From Bacteroidota bacterium (GTDB taxonomy: Bacteria > Bacteroidota > Bacteroidia > Chitinophagales > LD1), in NCBI GenBank assembly GCA_016722375.1, contig JADKJG010000002.1, forward strand, positions 186,001 to 250,000: 64,000 bases of DNA, given 5' to 3'. A program made the translations under genes and the position numbers. Below are positions 8,573-17,155 of this stretch, in pieces. The notes beneath the pieces were generated by a model, which had not been told where the DNA came from, did no database searches, and saw nothing but the letters and a program-made list of their open reading frames with translations. Positions within the stretch are counted from its first letter, which is position 1, and every line of letters starts with the position of its first letter.

Positions 8573-10486
8573 ATGAGCGGAAAAATTTTAAATGCTTCGG
8601 CAAACATTTATCAAGACCAAGCAAAAGTCCTTTTTGACTATTACAAACAAGCAGCTGAAAAAATTGTCAGCGAAGAAGAAAAGTATGAAAAGGAAATAGC
8701 AGTATGCAAAGAAAGAGTTGCACAACTTAGTCAGGATTTTGCTAAGGCAAAACAGACCAGATTGATTTGCATGATATTTTTCTTCGTGCTTGTGCCAATC
8801 TACTTTGCAATTACAGCGCATTTAAAAATGAAAGAATTGCAAGCGGAGATTGATGCCAACGAACAGAAGATTGCTGAGTTTCAGAAAATGCACAAAGAAA
8901 TTTTCAGAGATTACAAAGTAACTAAGTTGGGAATCGGTTATGTTCCAGTTGCAGCGCAAATTCCTTTTGAGGACAAAAGTTTTATGATTGATTACACCAA
9001 CTCTGTCAACTCACAAAAGTTTAATCTGAATACTTTGAAGCAAGCAGAATTATTTACAAGTGCAGTAAATGATTTAGACGAGTTAATGCAAGATGCACCA
9101 ATTATTGAAAAGTCAGACGAAACAGAATCAGTAAGCACAGACGACTATTCTCTCTCAATTCAAAATGTTACTTATCACGATTACTTAGGAAAGATTGACA
9201 GAACACTTCGCACTTCTTCCTTTTGCCTTTCTGATTTGGACTTGACTTCCGTTTCACTTCCAGTTGTGTTGCCCGAAAGCGAACATTCAAAATTTATCAA
9301 TGAACATTCAACAACTGAAACAGGAAATGCTCCCGTATTCAACATCTTTGACAACTCACCTTATCAAGATGAGATCGCAAGATTTCATTCGTTGAATGAA
9401 ATGAAAAAATCTTTAGAGAAAAATCAAACACAATTTGAAGAAGTTTTGAAAACGCTGATGATGAACATGGCAAATTCAGTTCAGGCGATAACGCAAGTAA
9501 AACTTGCTTCAACAAATATGATGGTTGACACTTCAAACAAAACGCTTTTCAAAATTTTGAAATGTTCTTACAATCACTATTCACCAAATCTTGAAGCAGA
9601 CGAAATTGAAAGAATCAGAAACGAGAAATTCAATTACCAAGAATCAGTAGAAAATTATCAGCCGTTCCAACTGAAACCAAGTTCAAAATTGAAGTATGAT
9701 ATTGTTTCTGATTGTTGGGTTGCGGAAGATGGAAGCAAAACAAATTTTCCTTTTGGTGTTCATCAAATTCACGAAGAAATTGTTGCTCCTATTGTTCAGA
9801 ATTTAATGGAGGAAACAAGATTGGAGAGAATGAAAATTTACAACAACATCAAAGACCAGAAAACATCTTATCTCAATCAGTGGCATCAGGAGACAATGGA
9901 TTTCTACGGTAGAAACAGAGCAGAGAGCAACGATTTAATAAACATCATGCGTTCTACCTTGAGTGAATACATTTCATCATACAATGCAATGGTTGCGTTG
10001 AAAAAGACGGAAGACAATCTCAAAAACAATTCATCTGTTGATGCTTCACTTGTAAAATCAGAGGAGAACGAAGCAGAAGTATTTGCTGCGTTTGAAGCCA
10101 AGTCAAAAGATTTCAAAATGATTCAAGAAGATTTCACTCAATACATGGACAGATTGAAAGAAGATATTGACAGACGAGCGGAGAAATTTGAATACATTGA
10201 GTTTTATGATGCTTCATTGAGAGATACAAACTTTAAAGAGTATGCGGTTGCAAGCGGCAGAGTAAATCAGTTAGATGCAAGAAGAATGCCTTTGGCTTCT
10301 GTAAGTCCTTTCTTCGCTGAAACATCAGAGTTGCCACCACCACCCTCAATTGAAGATGTTACATACGAACATATGTCAATCAATCTTCCAAAAATTGCAA
10401 AGGCGGCATTGGATGAATTAAGAGGCAACAGCGAACCAACAGAAGAAGAAAACGGAACGGAAACCACTGAAAATAGCGAAGCATAA
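8573..10486 (+). CDS. Large coiled-coil protein with one transmembrane helix, SPFH operon
   Basis: Unrecognised 637-residue protein. Residues about 15-60 form a coiled coil rich in Glu and Lys. One hydrophobic helix follows (about 63-82, LICMIFFFVLVPIYFAI), then a second short coiled coil (to about 112). The remaining 520 residues are soluble and mixed alpha/beta, with another helical stretch at about 270-310 and 490-540. The last 25 residues are acidic (TEEENGTETTENSEA). A single mid-N-terminal helix suggests an anchored scaffold facing the cytoplasm. No catalytic motif was seen. AT-rich codon use matches its operon partners and differs from the flanking core genes. Confidence 0.7.
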   Translation: MSGKILNASANIYQDQAKVLFDYYKQAAEKIVSEEEKYEKEIAVCKERVAQLSQDFAKAKQTRLICMIFFFVLVPIYFAITAHLKMKELQAEIDANEQKIAEFQKMHKEIFRDYKVTKLGIGYVPVAAQIPFEDKSFMIDYTNSVNSQKFNLNTLKQAELFTSAVNDLDELMQDAPIIEKSDETESVSTDDYSLSIQNVTYHDYLGKIDRTLRTSSFCLSDLDLTSVSLPVVLPESEHSKFINEHSTTETGNAPVFNIFDNSPYQDEIARFHSLNEMKKSLEKNQTQFEEVLKTLMMNMANSVQAITQVKLASTNMMVDTSNKTLFKILKCSYNHYSPNLEADEIERIRNEKFNYQESVENYQPFQLKPSSKLKYDIVSDCWVAEDGSKTNFPFGVHQIHEEIVAPIVQNLMEETRLERMKIYNNIKDQKTSYLNQWHQETMDFYGRNRAESNDLINIMRSTLSEYISSYNAMVALKKTEDNLKNNSSVDASLVKSEENEAEVFAAFEAKSKDFKMIQEDFTQYMDRLKEDIDRRAEKFEYIEFYDASLRDTNFKEYAVASGRVNQLDARRMPLASVSPFFAETSELPPPPSIEDVTYEHMSINLPKIAKAALDELRGNSEPTEEENGTETTENSEA

Positions 10487-10517
10487 TTTATAGCAACCGA
10501 AATTTAAAAAACATACA

Positions 10518-11432
10518 ATGGCTAATTTTAATTTTACAGTTGACACCAACCCAATGGCAGACAGCATTGATGGCGTTGCCAATCATGTTGACGGAACCAC
10601 AGCAGCAGTTATTGCAATGCAAACAGCAGTTGTAATTGCGGAACAAAAAGGAGCAGAGAAAATCTGCAATAATGTCAATTTTGGTTTCTACTCTTTAATC
10701 CGTTCACAGATTTTTCAAAAGATTGCAACGCATAAAAGTAAAGCCGATGCAAAAATTATGGAACTGCAACAGCAATCAGTTTCGCTAATTGCAATTAAAA
10801 GCAGAATGGAAAAAGATTATCAAATGCTTGCAAGCCGTTACACAAAGTTGTTTGAAGGATTGAACAAAGCATTGCGGGCAAGAATTTTTGAACTTGACAA
10901 GCCAACTACAAACTTTGTATTGAAAGATGTTTTACCAACCGCAAACAGAACAAAACGTTTGTCAGGTTCAACATCAACAACACAAGTAGAAAGTATTGCG
11001 AGCGGTCAAATGATTTCTGTTTCCAACACAAAGTATAATGCTATGAAGAATATTTCTTCTATGCAAGATTTTATCTACAGTTCGGAAAATCAAAAAAATT
11101 TAATCGGAAGTATTTTAAATAAGGAGTCAGTAAGCAAGCCAACTGAAAAAGATATTCCAGTTCTCATTTCAGAATCGGAAGGACTGAATGTAAGACAGTC
11201 GCAATGGATGATTACACAACCGCCATTGAAGAAAAACACAAACTCAAAAATTGAATCTCATATTTATTCAACATTGACAAATTTGAAATGGGTTGATGAT
11301 GACCAAAGCAACTCCAGTCGTGTAAAACAAGAATTTGGAGATTTTGTAAATCAATCTACTGTTTCAGACAGAGTGAAAAAACAAATGCTCTCTTTACTTG
11401 AATCGTCTAAATGGCAAAAATTAAATTCTTAA
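10518..11432 (+). CDS. Unknown SPFH-operon protein, paralogue of the next gene
   Basis: A 304-residue soluble protein without signal peptide or membrane segment. It opens with FNFTVDTNPMADSIDGVAN, which matches INVDTNPFDRSVSSANKHV in the following gene. The similarity continues through an alpha-helical region: GFYSLIRSQIFQKI versus GFFGLIKSEINQQL, and RYTKLFEGLNKALRARI versus RYAKIFFDLDKELRNRI. Residues about 60-140 look coiled-coil-like. The C-terminal half is more variable. The pair is probably a tandem duplication whose products may form a heteromer. It starts 31 bp after the coiled-coil gene and ends 4 bp before its paralogue. Confidence 0.7.
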   Translation: MANFNFTVDTNPMADSIDGVANHVDGTTAAVIAMQTAVVIAEQKGAEKICNNVNFGFYSLIRSQIFQKIATHKSKADAKIMELQQQSVSLIAIKSRMEKDYQMLASRYTKLFEGLNKALRARIFELDKPTTNFVLKDVLPTANRTKRLSGSTSTTQVESIASGQMISVSNTKYNAMKNISSMQDFIYSSENQKNLIGSILNKESVSKPTEKDIPVLISESEGLNVRQSQWMITQPPLKKNTNSKIESHIYSTLTNLKWVDDDQSNSSRVKQEFGDFVNQSTVSDRVKKQMLSLLESSKWQKLNS

Positions 11433-11436
11433 TCCA

Positions 11437-12495
11437 ATGAGTTATTCAAGAGATTATCACGAAACAATTACAGTCAACGGTTCAGAATCTAAAACCGTAT
11501 CGTATCCGAAATCTGAATCAGGAGGAAGCATGACTGTTACAGTTCATTACACAGAGCATGTTCCCGTTGACATAAGAATTAATGTGGACACAAATCCATT
11601 TGACAGAAGCGTAAGCTCGGCAAATAAACATGTCAATTTTCTTACAGGTTCAGTTGTAGCAACGGAAGCCGCACATATAGCAGCAAAAGTTAAAAGTGCA
11701 GAAGATATTTCTGATACAATGGTTGAGGGATTTTTCGGACTGATAAAATCCGAAATCAATCAGCAACTTACAGAAATAAAACCAAGAGTTGATGCATTGA
11801 TAATTGAATTAATGCAACATCAACAGACATGTGCACAAAAGAAAGTTCAATTGGAAGGCGACTTTGGAAGAATCTCCGAGCGATACGCAAAAATCTTTTT
11901 TGACTTAGACAAAGAATTGCGGAACAGAATTCTTTTGTTGAACCAATCAGCAGTTGGAGTTCACGGAACACTTACAACCCGTGTGCATCGTTCATTCAGC
12001 GACATCAGCACAAGCATCGCAACCATTTACAACAAGGAAGGAAATCATCTTCAATCAATGCTTTTCGCTTCTGGTTTGAAAAGCAAAGCACATTCATTGA
12101 TTGACAGTGCAAAAAATTATTTGTTTTCTGAAAAAAATCTTTCAGCACAATTGCAGGAAATTTTAATTCCAGCGAGAATTGAAGTTGTAGTATCAAAACA
12201 AATTCCTGTATTGTATTTTGAAAGCAAGAATCAAGAAAACGGAAATGATGTTGCAATTATTACTTCGGGACAAATTCCTGCATTGGCATCTAACAAGACA
12301 AAATTGAAAGACAGTTTTTCAAATTCGGGAAGCAAATGGAAAACACTTGATTCAAAAAACAGAGAACACATCAACACTTTTTTGAAACTTGAATTATCAA
12401 GTCAGGAGAGCCAAACACACAATATCAATCCGAGAGTTGCACAACAAATTATGCAGCTTTGGAACAATGACACTAACATACAAACCAACAATTAA
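11437..12495 (+). CDS. Unknown SPFH-operon protein, paralogue of the preceding gene
   Basis: A 352-residue paralogue of the preceding product, with an extra N-terminal segment of about 45 residues (SYSRDYHETITVNG ...) rich in Thr, Ser and Val that looks like beta strands. The shared core starts at VDTNPFDRSV (about residue 49) and runs through a predicted helical rod to about 175. Neither catalytic residues nor export signal can be seen. It ends 11 bp before the bactofilin-like gene. Confidence 0.7.
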   Translation: MSYSRDYHETITVNGSESKTVSYPKSESGGSMTVTVHYTEHVPVDIRINVDTNPFDRSVSSANKHVNFLTGSVVATEAAHIAAKVKSAEDISDTMVEGFFGLIKSEINQQLTEIKPRVDALIIELMQHQQTCAQKKVQLEGDFGRISERYAKIFFDLDKELRNRILLLNQSAVGVHGTLTTRVHRSFSDISTSIATIYNKEGNHLQSMLFASGLKSKAHSLIDSAKNYLFSEKNLSAQLQEILIPARIEVVVSKQIPVLYFESKNQENGNDVAIITSGQIPALASNKTKLKDSFSNSGSKWKTLDSKNREHINTFLKLELSSQESQTHNINPRVAQQIMQLWNNDTNIQTNN

Positions 12496-12506
12496 AATTA
12501 ATTCCC

Positions 12507-13481
12507 ATGAATGAGTTAAAAGAAATCCGAGTGAACGACCAAAGATTATTACTGAATGATAATCTTGTAAAGAGTTCAATACTTCCGAGAGCATCAAGCG
12601 AATTGGAACGAGATGTTGTAATACAAGGCGACACAATTATTGAAGGTGCGGTGTATGCAAAATACTTTGAAATTCAAAGAGGAAAACTTGAAGTGCAAGG
12701 TGCAGTTTTCACTCAAATTGAATTGCATGTAAATACTGATGCAAAGGGTTCGGCAACTTTTCGCAAAGCTGTTGGTTCTGCCGATTCAATCGTTTCACTT
12801 GCTCCAAGTTACCGTGTAATTTTTCAAGGTGATGTAAATGCGAAGCAAGTGAAATTGCGTAATGCTTTTATTGCTGGAAGCATTTTTGCAGATGAAATTG
12901 TTTTGGAAGATTGTGTTGTAATAGGTGGCGTGTTTGCTTCATTGAATCTTGAAATCAACAATTCTATTATAGGAACTTTCAACGCTCCGCTTGCAAGAAT
13001 TTCCAAAGTGATTCACTTGCTTTTACCGAGTGCATTTACAGTTGAGAAAATAAACGCAATACCTGGAACTGAAATGTATAATTTGAGCTTGGCTGACTTA
13101 GGTTCTCTTTTCAAAGGGCATGAGCAATCAAAAAATTCTGGTAAGATTAGAATGAGTATGGAAGCAGACGAATTAAAATCTGTTTTGCGTTCAGAAGATA
13201 CACAACAAATTATTCGCAGTTACACTGTAATCGGAAAAGTTTTAGCTGCTGACCTTTTGGACATTGACAAATTCAACAACCATTTTCTTTTGACTGCTGC
13301 TTCACTTGGTTCGCAGTTGCTGAAAACTTATGACTTAGGAATTGAAAACGGAGGTGAAGGAAAATCACTGACAGTTGGGAATATCTCAAACTTTTTCTTT
13401 GACATTTTACTTGGCAAGATTGACATTCAAGAAATGTCGGGTGAGTTCAGTATGAAAGACATCGTAGAAAAATTCAAATAG
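12507..13481 (+). CDS. Bactofilin-like (polymer-forming) beta-helix protein, last gene of SPFH operon
   Basis: A 324-residue protein. Residues about 30-170 show a periodic pattern of short beta turns: DVVIQGDTIIEGAVYAKYF, KLEVQGAVFTQIEL, RVIFQGDVNAKQVKL, FIAGSIFADEIVL, CVVIGGVFASLNLEI. This is the right-handed beta-helix pattern of bactofilins and similar cytoskeletal polymers. A helical C-terminal region (about 180-324) is not part of classical bactofilins, which are shorter. Presence with an SPFH protein suggests a filament or scaffold on the inner membrane (inference). The operon appears to end here: no gene follows for 370 bp. Confidence 0.65.
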   Translation: MNELKEIRVNDQRLLLNDNLVKSSILPRASSELERDVVIQGDTIIEGAVYAKYFEIQRGKLEVQGAVFTQIELHVNTDAKGSATFRKAVGSADSIVSLAPSYRVIFQGDVNAKQVKLRNAFIAGSIFADEIVLEDCVVIGGVFASLNLEINNSIIGTFNAPLARISKVIHLLLPSAFTVEKINAIPGTEMYNLSLADLGSLFKGHEQSKNSGKIRMSMEADELKSVLRSEDTQQIIRSYTVIGKVLAADLLDIDKFNNHFLLTAASLGSQLLKTYDLGIENGGEGKSLTVGNISNFFFDILLGKIDIQEMSGEFSMKDIVEKFK

Positions 13482-13695
13482 CCAACGCATTTTGCAAGCA
13501 CAATTAAAAACCGCACAAGCCAACTCACAACCAAAGTTTTTAATAGAGCTTGCAAAGCCGACCCAAAAGAAAAATTGTTTTTAAAAAATTTCCAACGCTT
13601 CAAAAAAAATAAAAAACGCAACGCACAGCCGACACTCAATGACACGACAACTCAACAACGACAATGGTTTGCAAACACGGTGGACAAATACCACT

Positions 13696-13830
13696 GGCTA
13701 TAACAGCACCTACCCAAAAGGCGGGGTTTCGTGTTCCAAAGACAGTTTTGTGGTTAATCAAACATTAGTTTTTCAAATCAAGGTTTGTGGTAAAAGTCCC
13801 GCCCTTCGGGTAGCTGCAAACCGTTAGCTG
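13696..13830 (+). other. attC-like recombination site, copy A
   Basis: Long imperfect inverted repeat. The left arm 13697-13726 (GGCTATAACAGC ... TACCCAAAAGGCGGG) pairs with the right arm 13798-13830 (CCCGCCCTTCGGGTA ... CCGTTAGCTG). The inner 15 bases pair at 13 positions, and extra unpaired bases sit in one arm. The outer ends carry TAAC and GTTAGC, as in integron attC sites. A helicase gene starts 21 bp downstream. A second site closes the unit at 14980-15114. Confidence 0.5.
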
Positions 13831-13850
13831 TAATTGATAAACACATAAAC

Positions 13851-14971
13851 ATGAAAGAAATATTTTCAACAAAACCAAACTGGGACAATGAACAGCAACT
13901 TGTCCTAACAGTAAACCCAACATTATTATTGAAGGGGGTGCAGGCAGTGGCAAAACTTTGCTAGCTATTTATCTTGCTAAAGAGTTGCATGAAAAGCATG
14001 AAAAGAACATTTCAATTATAGTTTATACTAAAGCACTTAGGACATTCATAAAGCATACATTGACCTATCTAAATTTACCAGAAGTAAATGTATTTTATCA
14101 AGAAGAAATAAATGGATATATAAATATAAAACACGATTATATTATAATAGACGAAGCGCAGGACTTTTCTGTTCAAGACATTATTAACTTTCAAGAAAAT
14201 GCCAAAAAAGGCATGTTTATTTTCGCAGACGAGAATCAGCGCCTTTATGACAAAAACTCAAAGAAGGAAACAACACTGACGGTCTCACTCTTACGCCAAA
14301 AAGTTAATTTTCCTACGGTTAAACTGAAGCACAATTATAGAATCTCAAAAAATATCGCAGAACTTATTTGTAACTTATATCCGGATAGTTCTCTAAGCTG
14401 TAAATCGTTTGACGATGGGCATAAACCAATTTTTATTAAATGTAATTCCCCTCTTCAAGAACTTGAATACATAAAAACCTATGTTACGACTAATGCCAAT
14501 GAAGATATAGGCATTCTACTTAAAGAAAATAGAGCCATACAAGAAGGTGGATATTTTGCGAATCGTAATAGTAAAAAAATAAAAATACCAGGTGTCTTGG
14601 AAACTAAAGATTTTCTCGTTTCCTCTGGTATTGTAATAGGTTATAAATTTGACCGTGTCGACAAATTAGTTTTTACAGAAAGTAAAAACATAAATATCAT
14701 GACATATCACAGTTCTAAAGGACTACAGTTTGATACTGTTATTTTACCTTTCAGCAATACATTGAATAGCCATAAGAATTTATGTGTGAATTATGTAGGC
14801 CTGACAAGAAGTAAAAGCAAACTTATTATTACATACACTGACATAATATCTGGCGAATACAACATGCCCTTAGACAAAGAGAAGTATGATGGTGAAATCA
14901 GACTATTTGATGAAAATAGGGATTTGCCGATTGACACTTTAAAAGCATTACATGAATTAAATAATTTGTAA
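13851..14971 (+). CDS. UvrD/DUF2075-like DNA helicase, frameshifted after codon 22
   Basis: A superfamily 1 helicase of about 373 residues when reconstructed. The ATG at 13851 gives MKEIFSTKPNWDNEQQLV, but a missing base in the CCCAA run at about 13916-13920 shifts the frame. One extra A would join it to NIIIEGGAGSGKT (Walker A), directly in frame with the long open frame from 13958. Further motifs: IIIDEAQDF (Walker B), FADENQRLYD, LKHNYRIS, MTYHSSKGLQFDTVILP (motif V) and VNYVGLTRSKSKL (motif VI). All SF1 motifs are present, so the protein is otherwise intact. It is alone between two attC-like sites, like an integron cassette. Target unknown; small stand-alone helicases of this type often occur in defence loci (inference). 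Confidence 0.75.
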
Positions 14972-14979
14972 TGACAACT

Positions 14980-15114
14980 ACCGCTAACAAAGGGTTTGCA
15001 ATAGCGGGGGTGACGTGCTTCGCAGACAATTTTGTGCTTAGTGAGAGTGTAGTGCTTCGTATTAAATTTGGTGCTAAAAAGCCCCGCCATCGCAAACCCT
15101 CGGAACGTTAGCGG
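14980..15114 (+). other. attC-like recombination site, copy B
   Basis: The left arm 14980-15010 (ACCGCTAAC, then AGGGTTTGCAATAGCGGGG) pairs with the right arm 15081-15114 (CCCCGCCATCGCAAACCCT, then GTTAGCGGT). The outer 9 bases are perfectly complementary, the inner 19-20 have two mismatches, and one arm has extra bases between the two paired blocks. That is the layout of R and L boxes in integron attC sites. The strict 7-bp core consensus is not matched beyond AAC/GTT. It starts 9 bp after the helicase stop. Confidence 0.55.
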
Positions 15115-15344
15115 TAAGCGTATGACGACCGTGCAAACTTGAAACCGACTGTAAAAACAAAGGATAATGACACGACATACTTTAATAATCGGATTGCTGC
15201 TTCTGACAATTTCTCCCCCCGCAGAGTTTCCTTTTCAGAACTCTGCGCGAATGAATGAGTAAACTAGCTTATCGCAGCGTCCTTTTTACATTTATATTTA
15301 TTGAAAAGAGGACACCCATAATAGTGCTTTGCTGCTTTAGAGTT
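15115..15344. other. Spacer with perfect hairpin and a repeat shared with 5.9 kb
   Basis: No gene seen. A perfect 9-bp inverted repeat CGCAGAGTT/AACTCTGCG lies at 15220-15247. Its left half belongs to CCCGCAGAGTTTCC (15218-15231), identical to 5900-5913. Confidence 0.5.
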
Positions 15345-15707
15345 TTAGCTCAATGATTTTGTAAAAGTGTAAGCCCACCAAATCAATATTAGTTGCAAAG
15401 GCAATCTAAGTATCGTTACCCACAACTTAGGATTAGATTTATTCCAATAGTCAAGCATCATTTGAATATTGGCAGGGAAAACAGCGATCAATAAGAGAAT
15501 GATGCCCCAGGCAGCTACACTTCTCGTGGAAGAAAATAGAAGTAGCAGGCCAAGAGCTATTTCGCAAACACCGCTGATAATGACCAACTGATGATGCCAG
15601 GGAAGCCAGGGCGGCATTATTTTTAAATAAAATTTGGGATGCCAAAAATGATTGACCCCTGCCGCGACATATAATGCAGCCATTATAAAGAGTGAAAGTG
15701 TCTTCAT
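15345..15707 (-). CDS. DoxX-like small membrane protein
   Basis: Starting at the ATG at 15707 gives a 120-residue protein with four hydrophobic segments and the motif GVNHFWHPKFYLKIMPPWLPWH. That motif is typical of the DoxX/DoxD-like family of bacterial membrane proteins. A longer frame to 15773 exists, but its extra 22 residues do not fit the family, so I prefer the shorter start. Function of the family is poorly defined (sometimes linked to redox or sulfur metabolism). Stand-alone gene at the border of the accessory region. Confidence 0.75.
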   Translation of the reverse strand: MKTLSLFIMAALYVAAGVNHFWHPKFYLKIMPPWLPWHHQLVIISGVCEIALGLLLLFSSTRSVAAWGIILLLIAVFPANIQMMLDYWNKSNPKLWVTILRLPLQLILIWWAYTFTKSLS

Positions 15708-15869
15708 GCTATAAATATAAGCTGCGAAAGTTAATATGCAGTGCGCAACAAAGCATTGCGGCAGATTAGGCATACAGTTTCATTACCCCACTCTTCATTG
15801 TCTGAAGAAAAGGCAGGGAAGGCCCCCAACTATTCAGAACCTTATATAAAGATGTGTGGCACTGGTTTC

Positions 15870-15900
15870 TTGACCCGTAGGGTCAAAGCCTTTGGTAGAA
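15870..15900 (+). repeat. Hairpin-plus-TTTGGTAGAA dispersed repeat, copy 2
   Basis: A perfect 7-bp stem TTGACCC-GTA-GGGTCAA (15870-15886) is followed by 4 bases and TTTGGTAGAA (15891-15900). Stem length, 3-base loop, spacer and tail are the same as at 4755-4785; the stem sequence differs. Confidence 0.5.
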
Positions 15901-15974
15901 TATTTTGGTCCTTAAGATTTCTTAGCAATAGAATTGGAGGGAATCTTTAGCTTTACCTTCCCCAAAGGTTCATC

Positions 15975-16955
15975 ATGGCCAATCGGAAAAAGGAAAAATA
16001 CATTTTCAATACACATACACTCAGCTACGAGAAAGCTGTAGTGAGTTGGGGCAGTCGAATCATTCGCTTTTTGGGCTTTATGGTGGCGGCATTGGTTTTT
16101 TCGCTGGCTATTTCTACTATTTACTATCGCTTTTTCGACTCCCCAAAAGAAAAGAGACTTCGGGCAGAATTGAATAAAATGAAAGATCAATATTCCTTGC
16201 TTGGTCGCGAAACGGATAGGCTTTCAACTGTGTTAGATGATTTGCATTATCGAGATGGGAATATATACCGGGTGATGCTTGAAGCAGAACCAATTGATGA
16301 GGATGTTTGGAAAGCAGGAACCGGGGGGATTAATAAATATCGTTATTTAGAACAGTTTGATAACGGGGAACTGATGAAGGAGTTATCCTTAAAGGTGGAT
16401 AAATTGAAAAAGCAGATGGTCATTCAATCTAAGAGTTATGATCAGGTGGCTGTGCTGATCACTAATAGCCAGCAGATGTTAGCATCTATTCCTTCCATCC
16501 AGCCCATTTTGAACAAGAATCTTAAACATGTAGCTTCCGGATACGGTAAGCGTTTAGACCCCATTTATAAAATCATGAAGTTTCATGAAGGCATGGATTT
16601 TTCTGCTGCTATTGGTACCGATATTCATGTGACCGGCGATGGAACGGTTGAAACGGTTAACTTTTCGTATAATGGTTACGGCAACGAAGTAGTGGTAAAT
16701 CATGGCTATGGATATAAAACAAGATACGCCCATTTGTCTCAACCATTAATTCGTGAGGGACAGAAATTAAAACGGGGTGATATTATTGGTAAGGTTGGAA
16801 ACACCGGCAAATCTACTGGGCCACATTTGCATTATGAGGTAATCAAGAATGGCGGCCATTTGAATCCGGTTTATTATTACTTCAACGATTTGAAAGATGC
16901 CGACTTCCAAAAGATGCTTGAGATGTCAAACAATCCAGGTCAGGCGATGGACTAA
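15975..16955 (+). CDS. M23 family metallopeptidase (LytM-type murein endopeptidase)
   Basis: A 326-residue envelope protein. It has a cytoplasmic N-terminus, one transmembrane helix (about residues 33-53), a coiled-coil region (about 57-175) and a C-terminal LytM/peptidase M23 domain (about 205-305). Zinc ligands are visible: the His and Asp of FHEGMDFSA and the His-x-His of GPHLHYEV. It probably cleaves peptide cross-links of peptidoglycan in the periplasm, or acts as an activator. No operon partner on its strand. Confidence 0.9.
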   Translation: MANRKKEKYIFNTHTLSYEKAVVSWGSRIIRFLGFMVAALVFSLAISTIYYRFFDSPKEKRLRAELNKMKDQYSLLGRETDRLSTVLDDLHYRDGNIYRVMLEAEPIDEDVWKAGTGGINKYRYLEQFDNGELMKELSLKVDKLKKQMVIQSKSYDQVAVLITNSQQMLASIPSIQPILNKNLKHVASGYGKRLDPIYKIMKFHEGMDFSAAIGTDIHVTGDGTVETVNFSYNGYGNEVVVNHGYGYKTRYAHLSQPLIREGQKLKRGDIIGKVGNTGKSTGPHLHYEVIKNGGHLNPVYYYFNDLKDADFQKMLEMSNNPGQAMD

Positions 16956-17081
16956 TATTTTCAATCGTTTCTTCGGTGATAGTACTGGAATCAATATTGC
17001 CTAATATAAAAACATTCAACCGAAGTGCTTCTTCCTTTCCGATTTTTCAAGTGAAAGTGTCGGCACCTCTTTATGGTGCAT
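16941..17081 (-). other. Possible small ORF or remnant, minus strand
   Basis: The minus strand from an ATG at 17081 reads MHHKEVPTLSLEKSE. After a one-base frame change near 17040 it continues EALRLNVFILGNIDSSTI into the 3' end of the M23 gene. The amino acid pattern looks coding, but I do not recognise it, and the frame change makes it uncertain. It may be a small gene with the same kind of indel seen elsewhere, or chance. Confidence 0.2.
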
Positions 17082-17155
17082 GAAGATTGAATCTAAGATC
17101 AACAGATTGTATATCTAGAGAAGGCTACTTTGCTATATTCGTTTAAAATTTATTT

